Positions 24,901 through 34,613 of a stretch of 60,037 nucleotides of DNA are shown in pieces. The stretch lies in the IMG/VR virus record IMGVR_UViG_3300030085_002970, positions 1-60,037 of that record; one strand, 5' to 3'. The stretch is from a virus. The position numbers and the translations under genes are program-made. Under the pieces are notes generated by a model that had not been told where the DNA came from, searched no databases, and saw only the letters and a list, made by a program, of their open reading frames with translations. Each line of letters opens with the position of its first letter. Position 1 is the stretch's first letter.

Positions 24901-27900
24901 ATTACCATAAATTTGGTTATGTGGATAATAAGGATTTATACTAGTATCTTGTTGCACAAAAGTATTTCCAAAGTTACTATTTGGTACAGTATTAAAGTTT
25001 TGTGAAAAATCAAAATTCCAGCCAAGTACTCCGTTAGGTATAACTTCAGCCCACGCAGGTATGTCATTTAAAGGATATGGATCAATCTGTGGTAGCGCTG
25101 GAGTTTGTTCCATATAAGGATGCGCAAGAGTCTTTAACTTCTTTATTATAATTTTTTCTAATATAATATTATCTGGAGAGTTAGTATATTGAGCATTTAT
25201 GTAGCTATTACTACCACTAGCTTCACAACCTATTCTAACTCTAAAACTTTGCGCTATCATTGTTTCTTGAATAGTTTCAGCAAAGTTAAAATATATAGTA
25301 TGTGTTTGTTGTAATGTGTTCCAATTATTTAAATCGTGACCACTAACACGACCAAAAGTGTAGCTATTGCTTGTAACAAATCCTGCGTGATGATTAGGTC
25401 CGTTAGGAGGCCCTATTGTAGCATCGTAAGATTGACTAGCCCAATATAACAATGCGTTACCATTTTGCGCGTCTATTAACGTGTCATAGTCGCCATTTAA
25501 AAAGTTCGTACCTGATGTTGGCATTACAGGATTTGTTGATATTACATCATCATTTTCATCAACAAGCTCAATAAACCAAGTAGCACCACCATCACTTTCA
25601 GTATAACCTGGGCGAACATGAAAAGAAGTTCTAAACTCTATCTTTATAACATCACCAGCCCATAGAGTGCTGTTAAATGCCGTTGTAGGATTACCAAATC
25701 CTAAACCTGCTGATGGCTCGTAAACGTTAGTTGTATTGTTTTGTGGATTTCCAGGTCCCCAAGTGTTAACCGCTGGTTGCACGTTGCTATCAATATCTCT
25801 TAGATTACCTGGTGTAGCGTTTGGACTAGTAAGATTTTGATTTGCAAAGTTAAAAGTTATTCTACCTTTGTCAGGAGCACCATCATCTGATTCCCCTCTA
25901 AGACCTTGAAATATTATACCCGGCTTGTTATCAGTTTGACTTCCAACGTTAAGACCCGTCATAGCAGCTGGAACATTACCAAAGTCTTGAGCTATAACAG
26001 GTAGATCACCTATATGATTAATACTAAAGAAACTAAAGTATGGAGCAAAACCAAATGTATGATATGAATGTGTATATTCTACTCCTCTATATGAACCACC
26101 TGTAGTAGTGTTAGTTGCGGAATAAGTTCCATAATAGCTATCGCCTGGCCAAGCGCTCAAAACACCAGCATTAATAGGCCAAGGTATAAAATCACCATTA
26201 GCAGCGTTAATAACATCTCCTACTAGTGCTGTACCAGAGCCGTTATCAATACCAGCATAATCCATTCCATCATTACATCCAAAAGCTATTTCTCTAGTAG
26301 CTGTAGCTATAGTATTTCCATCTCCTATACCCGTAACAAAAAGTGAAGCTTGATCACCACCAACTGTACCAGTAACATAGCCAGGTTCTGGCTCAGAGTT
26401 AAGGTTATAAGCGGAAAAATCAGCAGAATAAACATCAAACAATCCTTCAGTATACACAGCTGGTGTTAGCGGTTGCGCTGGTTGAGCTACTTGCCCAGGA
26501 TTTATATATCCTTGATCTATAGAAGGCCAGTTTCTTATTATTACTTGAGATTCAAAGTTAGATACACTTTCTGCTAATCCTCCATTAACGTCATAATAAA
26601 AGTATGACCCATTATAAACTCCACCATCTTCTTGTATAGGATCTGGAACTGAAGTCGTATATAAATCAACACCGTAGTCAAGGTAAGAATTAAATAAAAA
26701 GTTAAAACTACCAGAGTAAGGGCTATCATATTCCCAAGTAACATTATACTCTTCTTCATTATTATCGTATGTTCCTAATATAAAATTAGCTTGATTTAAA
26801 ATACCTTTAAAATAAGTAGACATACCAGCGTCTGATATTGGAGTAAGTCCGTCCATAGAAAGTCTAAGCACAGCTCCTCTTTGTTTATCAACAAAATAAG
26901 ATCTAAACGAATCATAAGCAAAAGAACTAGCATCTTGACAACCATAGTCACCAACAAAAGGTATAGCTTGACCTAATACGTTTTCTGAAGCTACTAACTG
27001 TGGATTACCATCGGCGTTAAATACCGCATCTTTGTTAGCTAATATTTTTAATATTTTATCTTCACATAGCGTAACTAAATCAGCTTTTCTAGAAAAAAGC
27101 TTTGTAATACTTCCGTATGTAGGGTTTACATCTTTAGTTATTTTTTCTGCAGCAATAAATTGATTTAAATTATTAATACCAGAATTAGAATTATATATAC
27201 CAGAATATATCAAGCCATGCTTTCTTTCTTCTTCTTCGTAAGGAGTTTCTAACGTAGCTGAAGCTTTTGGCCCATTAGTTATTTTCATTTCGTTAAAGCC
27301 ATCTCTAATTCTACTAGTTTCAACACCATCACCAAAAGTAAAAGCATTAGTATGATCTAAAGATTGATCTAAATTATGGTGACCTGATTTTTCTAATTGA
27401 AATATAACCCTATATCCTTGACCATTATTTAAATTAGTACTCGCGCCACTCCAATAAAGAATGTCTGCTGGACTTCCATGAAAATAATCTTCCGCTGCTT
27501 TTACAATAGCAGAAGTATAAGTACCATCATCTCTATAAAACCTTATTTCTTCTCCAACGTAATCTATTAGGTTGCCTGTATTATCAAACCAATTAAAACC
27601 TTCATCTGGATGTACGTCAATACCATTTGAATTTGTAATTAAATTACCACTTCTTACTTGAATAAGATGTGAAGGAGAAGAAGAATATAATATTTGATTA
27701 ACATGAACATCAAAGTTTTGAATATTACTATAAACCATATTAGGAAACTCTACCCTAGAGCCAATAGGCGCAAAACGCTCTATGTTTTCCATAGTTAGTT
27801 CTAAAGGTATTTCTTCAGAAGCTTCGTGATATATATTAAGTTCTGTTTGTTCTCTAGGCTCTGTTTCCCATATTGCTGGGTTTTTAACTATTTCACCAGT

Positions 27901-30900
27901 AACAATTTGAGAATTAGCTGACACTACTTCTATATTCATAAAGTCGTTAATATCAAAGCCAGCACTTCCAAATGCACCGTGGTTACCAGTACTAGTTATA
28001 TCTTTATCTAGTTCTATTATATAACAAGTTCTTCTATTACTTGCTCTACCAAACTCTACTATTTTATCACAAAGAGTATCAAACTCCGCGTTGTTAGTTG
28101 GAGCGTATCCAAACTCCATAGGCCATATAAAAGGAGTTCTACCATAATTTTCAAAAGGAAAAGCCCAGCCAATAGTTGAAGTTAAGCCACCAAAATTATT
28201 CGCAAACAAAGGATTCCATTGCCCACCTTTAGTACCAGTAGCACCAGTTGGGAAAGGAAGAAAAGCATAAGTAGTATTAACGCCTGTGATAAGATCAGCA
28301 TCGCCGTGAGTATTAGCCCAATTTAAAGCTGCTTCTTCTACGCTAATATTATCAGATGCCCAACCAGTTTGAATGTCAGTAGGAACTATTCTTTTTCTCC
28401 AAGGAGTATGATTGTATATGTGTTTTTCACTAATACTAAGTATTTGGTATTCTTCAGTATCTCCTTGGAATCTAAACTTACCACCTATATTGTTTATTAT
28501 ATTATCTATAAAAACTTGTGCCTTTGCATTAGCTGTAGCGCTCGTTGTTTTAGTTGGATCCCATTGATTTATATGTCTATTAGCAAAAGCACTATCGTAT
28601 CCTTGACCAGAAGGCGCTACGCTAGGCTCTTCCCACCAACCCATCATTTCAACATTTCCAGGAACAGGACCTCTACTACCTTGATCCGCCCAGTTACCTT
28701 CAAAACATATTATACCGTCATTACTATCACCAAAAACATCTCCAGAATCTATTTGTCCATTAGTTCCAGCGTTTGTAAACCATCCGCCTCCATGTATTCC
28801 TTGCATCCTAGAAGGAAAACTATCCGTCTTTCCTCTAAAATACATTATACTTGGAGCAGTGTTATTTCCGTAAGTTCCATTTAAACCCGCGCCGTCATGA
28901 AGATCTTCACCTGGAGCTAAAAATGAAACATGTATAAAATGTTTACCAGTACTACCAACAGGTCCGTATGTTGTATCTAAATTATTATTATAAAGACTAT
29001 TATCTTTCCATCTTCTAGCTCCATCACCTGAAATGTTAACTTGAGGATCTGCAGTATGAACCAAGGTGGTTGTTATAGCTCCTTCTAAAGAGTTTATATT
29101 ACTACTCGCGTAAGGCGTAGGAACACCAAAGCTACCAGTTGGAAAATTACCGTAATTAACAGTTCCAACGTTATCTACAGTAAGCCTTATTTCTCCAGTA
29201 TAACCACCGTATTGACCAGAAACACTTTGCGACCCTACACCAAAAACGTTTAAACCTTGATCTTCATAAGCTGGACCCCAGTCTAGTTCCATAAACGAAT
29301 TAGGATTATCCCAAGATACATAACCTATTGGCGCCCATATTTGCTTTGAATAACTAGAAGAGTTCCAAGCGCCAGCCCAACCTTGTCCAGATTCTTTAGC
29401 AAAAGATTGACTACTAGGATTACTAGCAACCATACCCATTTGGTCAAGAAAGAAAAATCCTTCATTATTGTTAGCAGCTAGTATAGCTTCCCAATCAGAT
29501 AAAGTTTGAGTTATATTCTCACCTGAATGATTTGCTATATCTGAAGGTACTATACCAGCTGTTGTTGTATTGCCGGTTACAGAGCTAGAATTACTGTTAG
29601 AGTTTATTTGTCCAGAAAGACCTGTAACTTGACCTTGGTGAAAATAATTATTAGAAACCACATCCATGAATCTAAAACATTCAAATGATCCAGTAACATA
29701 AGAAGAAGCAGCTGTAGCTTGTTGATCTTCAAATATGTTTTGTCTTATAATATTATCTCCGTGAATCTTAACAAAAAACTTACCAGAAAAGTTTTCTGCA
29801 TCTCTTCTTTCTTTTCTTTGTATTTGAAATATAAGATCTTGATGTAAAGTAGCGTGAGCAGCACCAGGTGTATAAGCTGTACCAGCTGGTAGGCATAACT
29901 CAGCATCTGTCTGACTAATAGCTTCAGAAAGTTTTAATTGATAATGATTAGTATCTTCAACCAATTTGATACTGTTTATTCTATATCTAGTTGAAGATTG
30001 ACCGTTAACAGACCAAGTAACATATAAATCTTTAAACTCTTCTGTAGGATTACTACCTTCTTCAAAAGCACTAGCAACAGTTAACGGAGCGTTATTATAA
30101 TTACCTGTTGTTGGACCACCGGTGAGTGGATCATCTGTACCAGTCCATCTTTCTGCAGAAATAACAATTAAATCGTTTCCATCTGCTCTATCCATACGTC
30201 GTGAAGCGTTAGGAAATAGTAGCTCAAGACCACCGTTAAAAGTAGCTGTATCATCAGTAAAAATATCACCAGCATTTATAGCTGTACCTAAATTTTTATA
30301 ATGATAAGATATAGAGTCTGGTACTTCGTTTTTAATATCAACAACTTTGTATTTATTTTCAAAAGGTACTTGACTAGCAGAAGCAGTTCCTAATATTTTT
30401 TTAAGTATTATATAATCATCTACACTTATTTTACTTCTGTCTGTTGATGGAAAAGAAATCCATATATGATCATCTTCATTTTCAAAATCTATATGAGTAG
30501 GTGGACTATAAGCTTTGTCCATTACTAAGTTATAATATTCTCCAGAAGTTTGCTTTATGAAGAATTTATAATAATCAGCCCAGACAGGAGCTTGACTAGT
30601 TATTCTTGATTGTATGATTAAACTTTCACTAGCATTTAATCCTGAGCCAAATGGACTTGTCCAAGGTATATATAAACTAGCTTGAGAAGAAGTAAATACT
30701 GGAGTTTCTCTACCGTATTTATCCCCAAAAACAACACCTACTTGATAATCTCTTTGAGACTTTAAAGATCGAAGACCTCCATGACTAAATGTTTCTGTAG
30801 GGTTATTATTTCTTAAACTATAAGTAGAACTAACTGTAGGATTAAATTCAGTATTACTTACATCTACAATATCATAATTCTGCGTATAATTAGCATAAAC

Positions 30901-32094
30901 TATTCTACTACCAGTTATTTCTTGTGCTTGCGCTTTTTTAGGAACATTGTCATAATTTCTTAACAATTGGTTTTCAGGTAAAGCAGCGTGAATATTTTCT
31001 GCTGTAATTCTATATCTACCTTTATGCCCAACAATGTAACTTGCAGTTCCGCTTACAGGATCTAATTCTATATCAAAAATATTAAGTTTACCTTGAGTGT
31101 TTAAATAACCACCTTCAGCATGTCCATAAAGAGACCACTCTGCGTCTGTTTTTTTAACACTAACTATAGAATAAACTACAGAAGAGTTTTCTTGCATATA
31201 AAGTAAATCTACTTGAACAACATCTTTTGGTATATCGTATGGAACAAAATTACAAAGCTCTATAGACTCTATACAATTAACCATTATTAAATTGTAAGGA
31301 TCTTTAAAAGAGTAAGCGTTTAAATTATTTAAATCATCAAAATACTTAGAATTAAAAATAACATCTGTAAAAGGACTTATAGCAGAATACTCGCCGTCAA
31401 CATATTTATATCTACAAGCAAATCTAGGAAATATTTTTTCAAATAACGGATCAACATTTTTTAAAAGTCCTGTAGAACTGTCTTCTTCAAGACTAGTATT
31501 TACTCTTACATCAGGAGCTTTATTAGGTTTTCTCTTTATAACAGTTATGTTTTCTTCTTCACACTTACCTAAACTTACTCCATTTACAATCAGCTGTGTT
31601 TGACCACCACCAGCTGACCCTTCTATAGATCTAGATATACTTATTTTTTTTGGCTCACCACTACCATCTGTCCAAAATAAAAAATCATCTATTATATTTA
31701 TACCAGTAATTAATTTATTTGGAAACTTTAATACGTCAAAATCTGTATCTTGAAAAACAATAGTAGAAGAGTTTGTGTTTTGATCGTATTCAATTATTTT
31801 ATCAAAATTATTACCAGCAACTAAAGGATTTTGTTTTACAAACCAATATAGTTTATTTTTAGCTTCATCCGCAATACTTCCAACACATAGATGACCATTA
31901 GAGATTACTGACTCAACAGATTTATTACCTAAAATAGCAGACAAACTTCCTTCTCCAGCTGTAAATGTAGAGCCAGAAAACTTACTAGCCATCTGCATAT
32001 TTAAAGCGTGTAGATATTGTCCTTTAGGAACTAACTTTTCATCAAAGTCTTTATTCATTCGACCTTGAGTAAAATTATTTTTAATTTCTGGCAT
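22000..32094 (-). CDS. Giant tail or tail-stabilisation protein (3364 aa)
   Basis: At 3364 residues this is the largest gene here. The N-terminus (MPEIKNNFTQGRMNKDFDEK, then VPKGQYLHALNMQ) resembles the start of marine phage tail or stabilisation proteins. A beta-propeller-like part follows (KNKLYWFVKQ, DDFLFWTDGSGEPKKISISR). The central 2000 residues are Asn, Gly, Thr and Trp-rich with long beta-strand stretches, probably adsorption or carbohydrate-binding modules. The end is Pro/Gln-rich and then GGTGGGGGY, a flexible tail. It starts 3 bases after the connector gene. It probably forms the tail hub and receptor-binding structure; no enzyme motif was seen. Confidence 0.62.
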   Translation of the reverse strand: MPEIKNNFTQGRMNKDFDEKLVPKGQYLHALNMQMASKFSGSTFTAGEGSLSAILGNKSVESVISNGHLCVGSIADEAKNKLYWFVKQNPLVAGNNFDKIIEYDQNTNSSTIVFQDTDFDVLKFPNKLITGINIIDDFLFWTDGSGEPKKISISRSIEGSAGGGQTQLIVNGVSLGKCEEENITVIKRKPNKAPDVRVNTSLEEDSSTGLLKNVDPLFEKIFPRFACRYKYVDGEYSAISPFTDVIFNSKYFDDLNNLNAYSFKDPYNLIMVNCIESIELCNFVPYDIPKDVVQVDLLYMQENSSVVYSIVSVKKTDAEWSLYGHAEGGYLNTQGKLNIFDIELDPVSGTASYIVGHKGRYRITAENIHAALPENQLLRNYDNVPKKAQAQEITGSRIVYANYTQNYDIVDVSNTEFNPTVSSTYSLRNNNPTETFSHGGLRSLKSQRDYQVGVVFGDKYGRETPVFTSSQASLYIPWTSPFGSGLNASESLIIQSRITSQAPVWADYYKFFIKQTSGEYYNLVMDKAYSPPTHIDFENEDDHIWISFPSTDRSKISVDDYIILKKILGTASASQVPFENKYKVVDIKNEVPDSISYHYKNLGTAINAGDIFTDDTATFNGGLELLFPNASRRMDRADGNDLIVISAERWTGTDDPLTGGPTTGNYNNAPLTVASAFEEGSNPTEEFKDLYVTWSVNGQSSTRYRINSIKLVEDTNHYQLKLSEAISQTDAELCLPAGTAYTPGAAHATLHQDLIFQIQRKERRDAENFSGKFFVKIHGDNIIRQNIFEDQQATAASSYVTGSFECFRFMDVVSNNYFHQGQVTGLSGQINSNSNSSSVTGNTTTAGIVPSDIANHSGENITQTLSDWEAILAANNNEGFFFLDQMGMVASNPSSQSFAKESGQGWAGAWNSSSYSKQIWAPIGYVSWDNPNSFMELDWGPAYEDQGLNVFGVGSQSVSGQYGGYTGEIRLTVDNVGTVNYGNFPTGSFGVPTPYASSNINSLEGAITTTLVHTADPQVNISGDGARRWKDNSLYNNNLDTTYGPVGSTGKHFIHVSFLAPGEDLHDGAGLNGTYGNNTAPSIMYFRGKTDSFPSRMQGIHGGGWFTNAGTNGQIDSGDVFGDSNDGIICFEGNWADQGSRGPVPGNVEMMGWWEEPSVAPSGQGYDSAFANRHINQWDPTKTTSATANAKAQVFIDNIINNIGGKFRFQGDTEEYQILSISEKHIYNHTPWRKRIVPTDIQTGWASDNISVEEAALNWANTHGDADLITGVNTTYAFLPFPTGATGTKGGQWNPLFANNFGGLTSTIGWAFPFENYGRTPFIWPMEFGYAPTNNAEFDTLCDKIVEFGRASNRRTCYIIELDKDITSTGNHGAFGSAGFDINDFMNIEVVSANSQIVTGEIVKNPAIWETEPREQTELNIYHEASEEIPLELTMENIERFAPIGSRVEFPNMVYSNIQNFDVHVNQILYSSSPSHLIQVRSGNLITNSNGIDVHPDEGFNWFDNTGNLIDYVGEEIRFYRDDGTYTSAIVKAAEDYFHGSPADILYWSGASTNLNNGQGYRVIFQLEKSGHHNLDQSLDHTNAFTFGDGVETSRIRDGFNEMKITNGPKASATLETPYEEEERKHGLIYSGIYNSNSGINNLNQFIAAEKITKDVNPTYGSITKLFSRKADLVTLCEDKILKILANKDAVFNADGNPQLVASENVLGQAIPFVGDYGCQDASSFAYDSFRSYFVDKQRGAVLRLSMDGLTPISDAGMSTYFKGILNQANFILGTYDNNEEEYNVTWEYDSPYSGSFNFLFNSYLDYGVDLYTTSVPDPIQEDGGVYNGSYFYYDVNGGLAESVSNFESQVIIRNWPSIDQGYINPGQVAQPAQPLTPAVYTEGLFDVYSADFSAYNLNSEPEPGYVTGTVGGDQASLFVTGIGDGNTIATATREIAFGCNDGMDYAGIDNGSGTALVGDVINAANGDFIPWPINAGVLSAWPGDSYYGTYSATNTTTGGSYRGVEYTHSYHTFGFAPYFSFFSINHIGDLPVIAQDFGNVPAAMTGLNVGSQTDNKPGIIFQGLRGESDDGAPDKGRITFNFANQNLTSPNATPGNLRDIDSNVQPAVNTWGPGNPQNNTTNVYEPSAGLGFGNPTTAFNSTLWAGDVIKIEFRTSFHVRPGYTESDGGATWFIELVDENDDVISTNPVMPTSGTNFLNGDYDTLIDAQNGNALLYWASQSYDATIGPPNGPNHHAGFVTSNSYTFGRVSGHDLNNWNTLQQTHTIYFNFAETIQETMIAQSFRVRIGCEASGSNSYINAQYTNSPDNIILEKIIIKKLKTLAHPYMEQTPALPQIDPYPLNDIPAWAEVIPNGVLGWNFDFSQNFNTVPNSNFGNTFVQQDTSINPYYPHNQIYGNFNEGEWIVGQDPNGTNVYLYVGEGNGTTAYNQYPVTPGNYNLTIQNPFGGALHPANYPIDSNGISNLTGCNFKMDNLVTGTKYIDQVNSFNWVAGDWYEVVIEVDNSHLYQDLSAVSGVQEGIVVCGVIDHSAGSFINTFAGAATVTRQFGGVFTSGQDLASNVGNGSGGYIPPFYYGDLWAPSSSPALPQGSITAIASPTPEDTLYSATGWANPTHYRAIFQVGANSCVMGVPDNNGISFANQLKLAVFSSSGTNPFEINVTDIKINNISNANYFNGGGNADNWYTNPSNYDQTLNPLHVNWLTEVSNDYHPYPAFYKDNALCFNVDNINIYPGFGPQTQFRPEWKQEFNSANNSNIAPQNPSMDGYTLTFDVEALPLPIGDINPSSSVLSTSIGTKLELTIANNLGDYAAGEHAGIVFSDFVDASGTYSISFNFDDSTPSGTFNGTALPGVNVFDSLHGAGRESDASITNMIRFKCLNSDLKCIIKNIILQDNTIGFGGGTAGAWSLVNGLFDYSQGQDYIYWDSGQEAIVFNEAPAGQVSSLNPNGHPFQITQYIGDIQEFTNPTGNIYYRFSMDINLTGVQFDDGNTPAATGVEQFMMEVYYYNQNGDGFTVYPTPTYTISNGTLNFDIYPSSQSITPNVNYGNIFGIGNPSPTGSAGNSLYLAPALQNTIVINLYGIAGYNFASPILTPYQNAGIGDGALISGTLDNITFYQLPTQNAEGVTVSYKEKTKGWVSFKSFIPESGLSLGSNYYTIKEGKLYEHHDILSDINNFYGQAYNSFVDVVFNDMPSVTKEFMSINYQGSQAKNDFSSDNLIGLNPENFLSNDDYFLETEREGWAVANISSDLEQGNVLNFIKKESLWLSEIRGQDVYAVPYLYEDYSAGENSSFGLGVVEEAVDTNAPQPNVAPAAASLPLPNQPQVQPQVVNLVQPNNFNVNQNVQTPTPSPTPPPTSGGTGGGGGY

Positions 32095-32097
32095 ACC

Positions 32098-33792
32098 TTA
32101 GTGTTTTATCCACTTAGACTTACCTCTAAGTATTTGAGTTATTTCTTCTAATTTAATATTTGAAAGTCTTAGTTTAGCTTTTCTAACTGCTGCAAATTTT
32201 TCTTTTTTGTACATAGCTAGTTGACCTCTACCAACTCCTCTTAAAGACATCATGACATCATAAAGCATAAACTTATACATGGCATCTTCTGCTAACTTGT
32301 GAACTTGCATTTCAGATTCAGTACCAAGACTATCGCTGATATAATCTAATATTACATTTTTTCCTGAAATATTAGATGAAAAATGTATTTTACCTAATCT
32401 TTCGTCTATATAAAAAGAACCATTAGCTTGAGCATGCTGAGGATCTAAACCATATCTTTCACCTGCAGCTGGATGAAAAGCGGCGTCATCATAATCATAG
32501 TCAGCAGACTCTAATTGACTTAAAGACTTGAAAGCATCCCAAGTAGAAGAATTATTAGAAGAAGAATTACCTTGAGCTGATTGAAGACTTGTTACAGGTA
32601 AAGCATTTTTTACAGTAACATCATCAATAGTATTATTCATTAATAAAGTTTCTGGCCAAGCATCTGTAGCATGAGCTTCCCAAGGAACATAAGAAGTAAT
32701 TAAAACGTATACTTGATCATATTGAGAAACGTTTATCATTTCTAAAGTTTTAACACCAGTTTGACCAGCAGTCCACTCTACGTATGCAGGTGATCCAAGA
32801 TGAGGAATATCAAAAAGATCTGTATGTTGATTTTGAGAATATGGACCAGCAAATACAGCTGGATCAAAAACATCTGGAAAAGTATTTAAATCTCCAGGTG
32901 AAGTGCTAATTCCAAATCTAAGAGTTGTTGCTGGACTAGTGTAAGTTCCTGCCGCTGTAGCTGGAGCGTTACCTTGGGCCGCTGGATATGCAGGTGTAGC
33001 ACCACCAGTTATAGTTATTGGAAATTGTATGTTTGCAGAGTTAATTCCGTCTGCAGCTTTTGAAACACCGTTAGCAGACAAAGTTATAAATTCTAAATCT
33101 GAAACATCGATTAGCTGCCAACAAGCCATTGCTTTACCATGAGGTGATATTTGACCTGTTTGATAAATGTCGTTATCGTGAGAAGAGTGATTAAATGATA
33201 ATACGCCAGCGTCAACAGTTACGTCTGATCCACCTGAGTTACCAGCACCTGTTGCTCCAAAAACAGTAGAGTTAGATGTTATCCAATCATCAGGTTTTAA
33301 TTTACCATTATTTAAACCACTACTTAAGTACGAACTGTCTGCTGTAGAAGATGAAAAGTCGTTGTTTAGCACTAACTCAAAAGACTCTGGAAAATCATAC
33401 GTTCCATCTGCATGCTGTCTTATTTGAAAAGGATTTGAAGTGCCGTTAGTTCTATAAAGAGGATGCTCTATACCAGAACTATCTACCCAAGTTAATCTAG
33501 TATAGTTAACATAATCATGAGGTAGTATCATTTGTAGAGAAGGAGGTATCTCTATTTGTTGTGATTTAACAGATTTAAAAGTATCAAAAGAAAGTTCTGA
33601 TAAAGCTCTTTGAGCATAGTAAGCTACATCTGCTCTTTTATATTTAGATATAATTTTATCTTCACCAATAAACATAACTTGAAAATTAGCGATTATTTCT
33701 TCTAAAGGTATAAATTGATAATTACCGTGATTATTACCGTAGTAGTAATCATATTGCGTTCCTTCAAAATGTCCTATATTTTCAAAAGCCAT
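32098..33792 (-). CDS. Head-tail connector or neck protein
   Basis: A 564-residue protein starting MAFENIGHFEGTQYDYYYG. The segments DVAYYAQRALSELSFDTFK, then PHDYVNYTRLTWVDSSGIEH and the helical end YKFMLYDVMMSLRGVGRG recall conserved proteins next to the capsid genes in marine phages. The middle (residues about 130-390) looks inserted: Thr/Ser/Gly-rich and beta-stranded. It lies 3 bases from each neighbour. A role in joining the portal to the tail is inferred from position. Confidence 0.55.
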   Translation of the reverse strand: MAFENIGHFEGTQYDYYYGNNHGNYQFIPLEEIIANFQVMFIGEDKIISKYKRADVAYYAQRALSELSFDTFKSVKSQQIEIPPSLQMILPHDYVNYTRLTWVDSSGIEHPLYRTNGTSNPFQIRQHADGTYDFPESFELVLNNDFSSSTADSSYLSSGLNNGKLKPDDWITSNSTVFGATGAGNSGGSDVTVDAGVLSFNHSSHDNDIYQTGQISPHGKAMACWQLIDVSDLEFITLSANGVSKAADGINSANIQFPITITGGATPAYPAAQGNAPATAAGTYTSPATTLRFGISTSPGDLNTFPDVFDPAVFAGPYSQNQHTDLFDIPHLGSPAYVEWTAGQTGVKTLEMINVSQYDQVYVLITSYVPWEAHATDAWPETLLMNNTIDDVTVKNALPVTSLQSAQGNSSSNNSSTWDAFKSLSQLESADYDYDDAAFHPAAGERYGLDPQHAQANGSFYIDERLGKIHFSSNISGKNVILDYISDSLGTESEMQVHKLAEDAMYKFMLYDVMMSLRGVGRGQLAMYKKEKFAAVRKAKLRLSNIKLEEITQILRGKSKWIKH

Positions 33793-33795
33793 TTA

Positions 33796-34554
33796 TTATA
33801 TTTTTTCTTGTTGAATACTTTTGTTGTCTTGAGCATTAGCTGATTGTGCTACCGCTTGGTTATCTATTGTAACACCTGCCATCATTAATATTTTGTTAAC
33901 TAAATTTGATTCTTCAGAATAATGAAGTTCAAAATCATTATGATCAGCGGCAGCTGGGTTGTAGTAAGGTTTATCTTGATGAACAACATAAGTCCACTTA
34001 GGCTTACTAGGTTTTCTTAACCAGTTAAGTCTAATAAGATCATTATTCATGTCAGGAAAAGGTCTTATTTTTATACGTGGCTGACCTTGGTAATACTTTA
34101 TAAATATAGGTCTATTTTTATTAAAAGAAGCTTTTTTAGAATTACCATAAATCCAATAATCTGTGTCGCCATCTATTTCTTCTGCTAGTATAAAATCAGG
34201 GTTTGTACTAGGGTTATACCTAACTCTTACACCAGTAAGCCTGTAAAAAGTAGAACCTAAACTATTTGTTAAGTTTACGTTTCCAAAGCTGTCTACAAGA
34301 GTTGCGTTTGGAGAATCTGACCACTGCTTAAACATAGCAATTTTATCTTCTATTACATCTCTAGGATCTGCGTGTAAAGTTTCGTTACCAGGTAATCTTC
34401 TAAATTGACCTAGATCAAAAAAATACTGCTCAAATATATCCATCTGAGCTGTTTCGGCAAATAAGTTAAATTCTTTAGGCGTTAAAAAACCTCTTTTTTC
34501 TTTATTGCAAAGTCTTAATACTGTTTGATATACTTTATTTACACTTACTGCCAT
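33796..34554 (-). CDS. Conserved structural protein near head genes, probable connector
   Basis: A 252-residue protein starting MAVSVNKVYQTVLRLCNKEK, then GFLTPKEFNLFAETAQMDIF. That N-terminal pattern recurs, as I recall, directly downstream of capsid genes in crAss-like and marine flavobacterial phages, where the protein is a structural component. The rest contains YWIYGNSKKASFNKNRPIFI and RLNWLRKPSKPKW. Located between the head gene 34614-35465 and the connector 32098-33792. Confidence 0.58.
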   Translation of the reverse strand: MAVSVNKVYQTVLRLCNKEKRGFLTPKEFNLFAETAQMDIFEQYFFDLGQFRRLPGNETLHADPRDVIEDKIAMFKQWSDSPNATLVDSFGNVNLTNSLGSTFYRLTGVRVRYNPSTNPDFILAEEIDGDTDYWIYGNSKKASFNKNRPIFIKYYQGQPRIKIRPFPDMNNDLIRLNWLRKPSKPKWTYVVHQDKPYYNPAAADHNDFELHYSEESNLVNKILMMAGVTIDNQAVAQSANAQDNKSIQQEKI

Positions 34555-34574
34555 TGTTATATTTTTTATAGTTT

Positions 34575-34600
34575 AGCAACCACCCCGTAGAGTGGCTGCT
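34575..34600 (-). other. Intergenic hairpin between two head genes
   Basis: On the minus strand the 59-base gap between the stop at 34614 and the start at 34554 contains AGCAGCCAC - 8-base loop - GTGGTTGCT, a 9-bp stem with one G-T pair. No T run follows, so it is not a typical terminator. It may protect or process the mRNA, or regulate the start of the downstream gene. Confidence 0.5.
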
Positions 34601-34613
34601 CTACTATATATGG

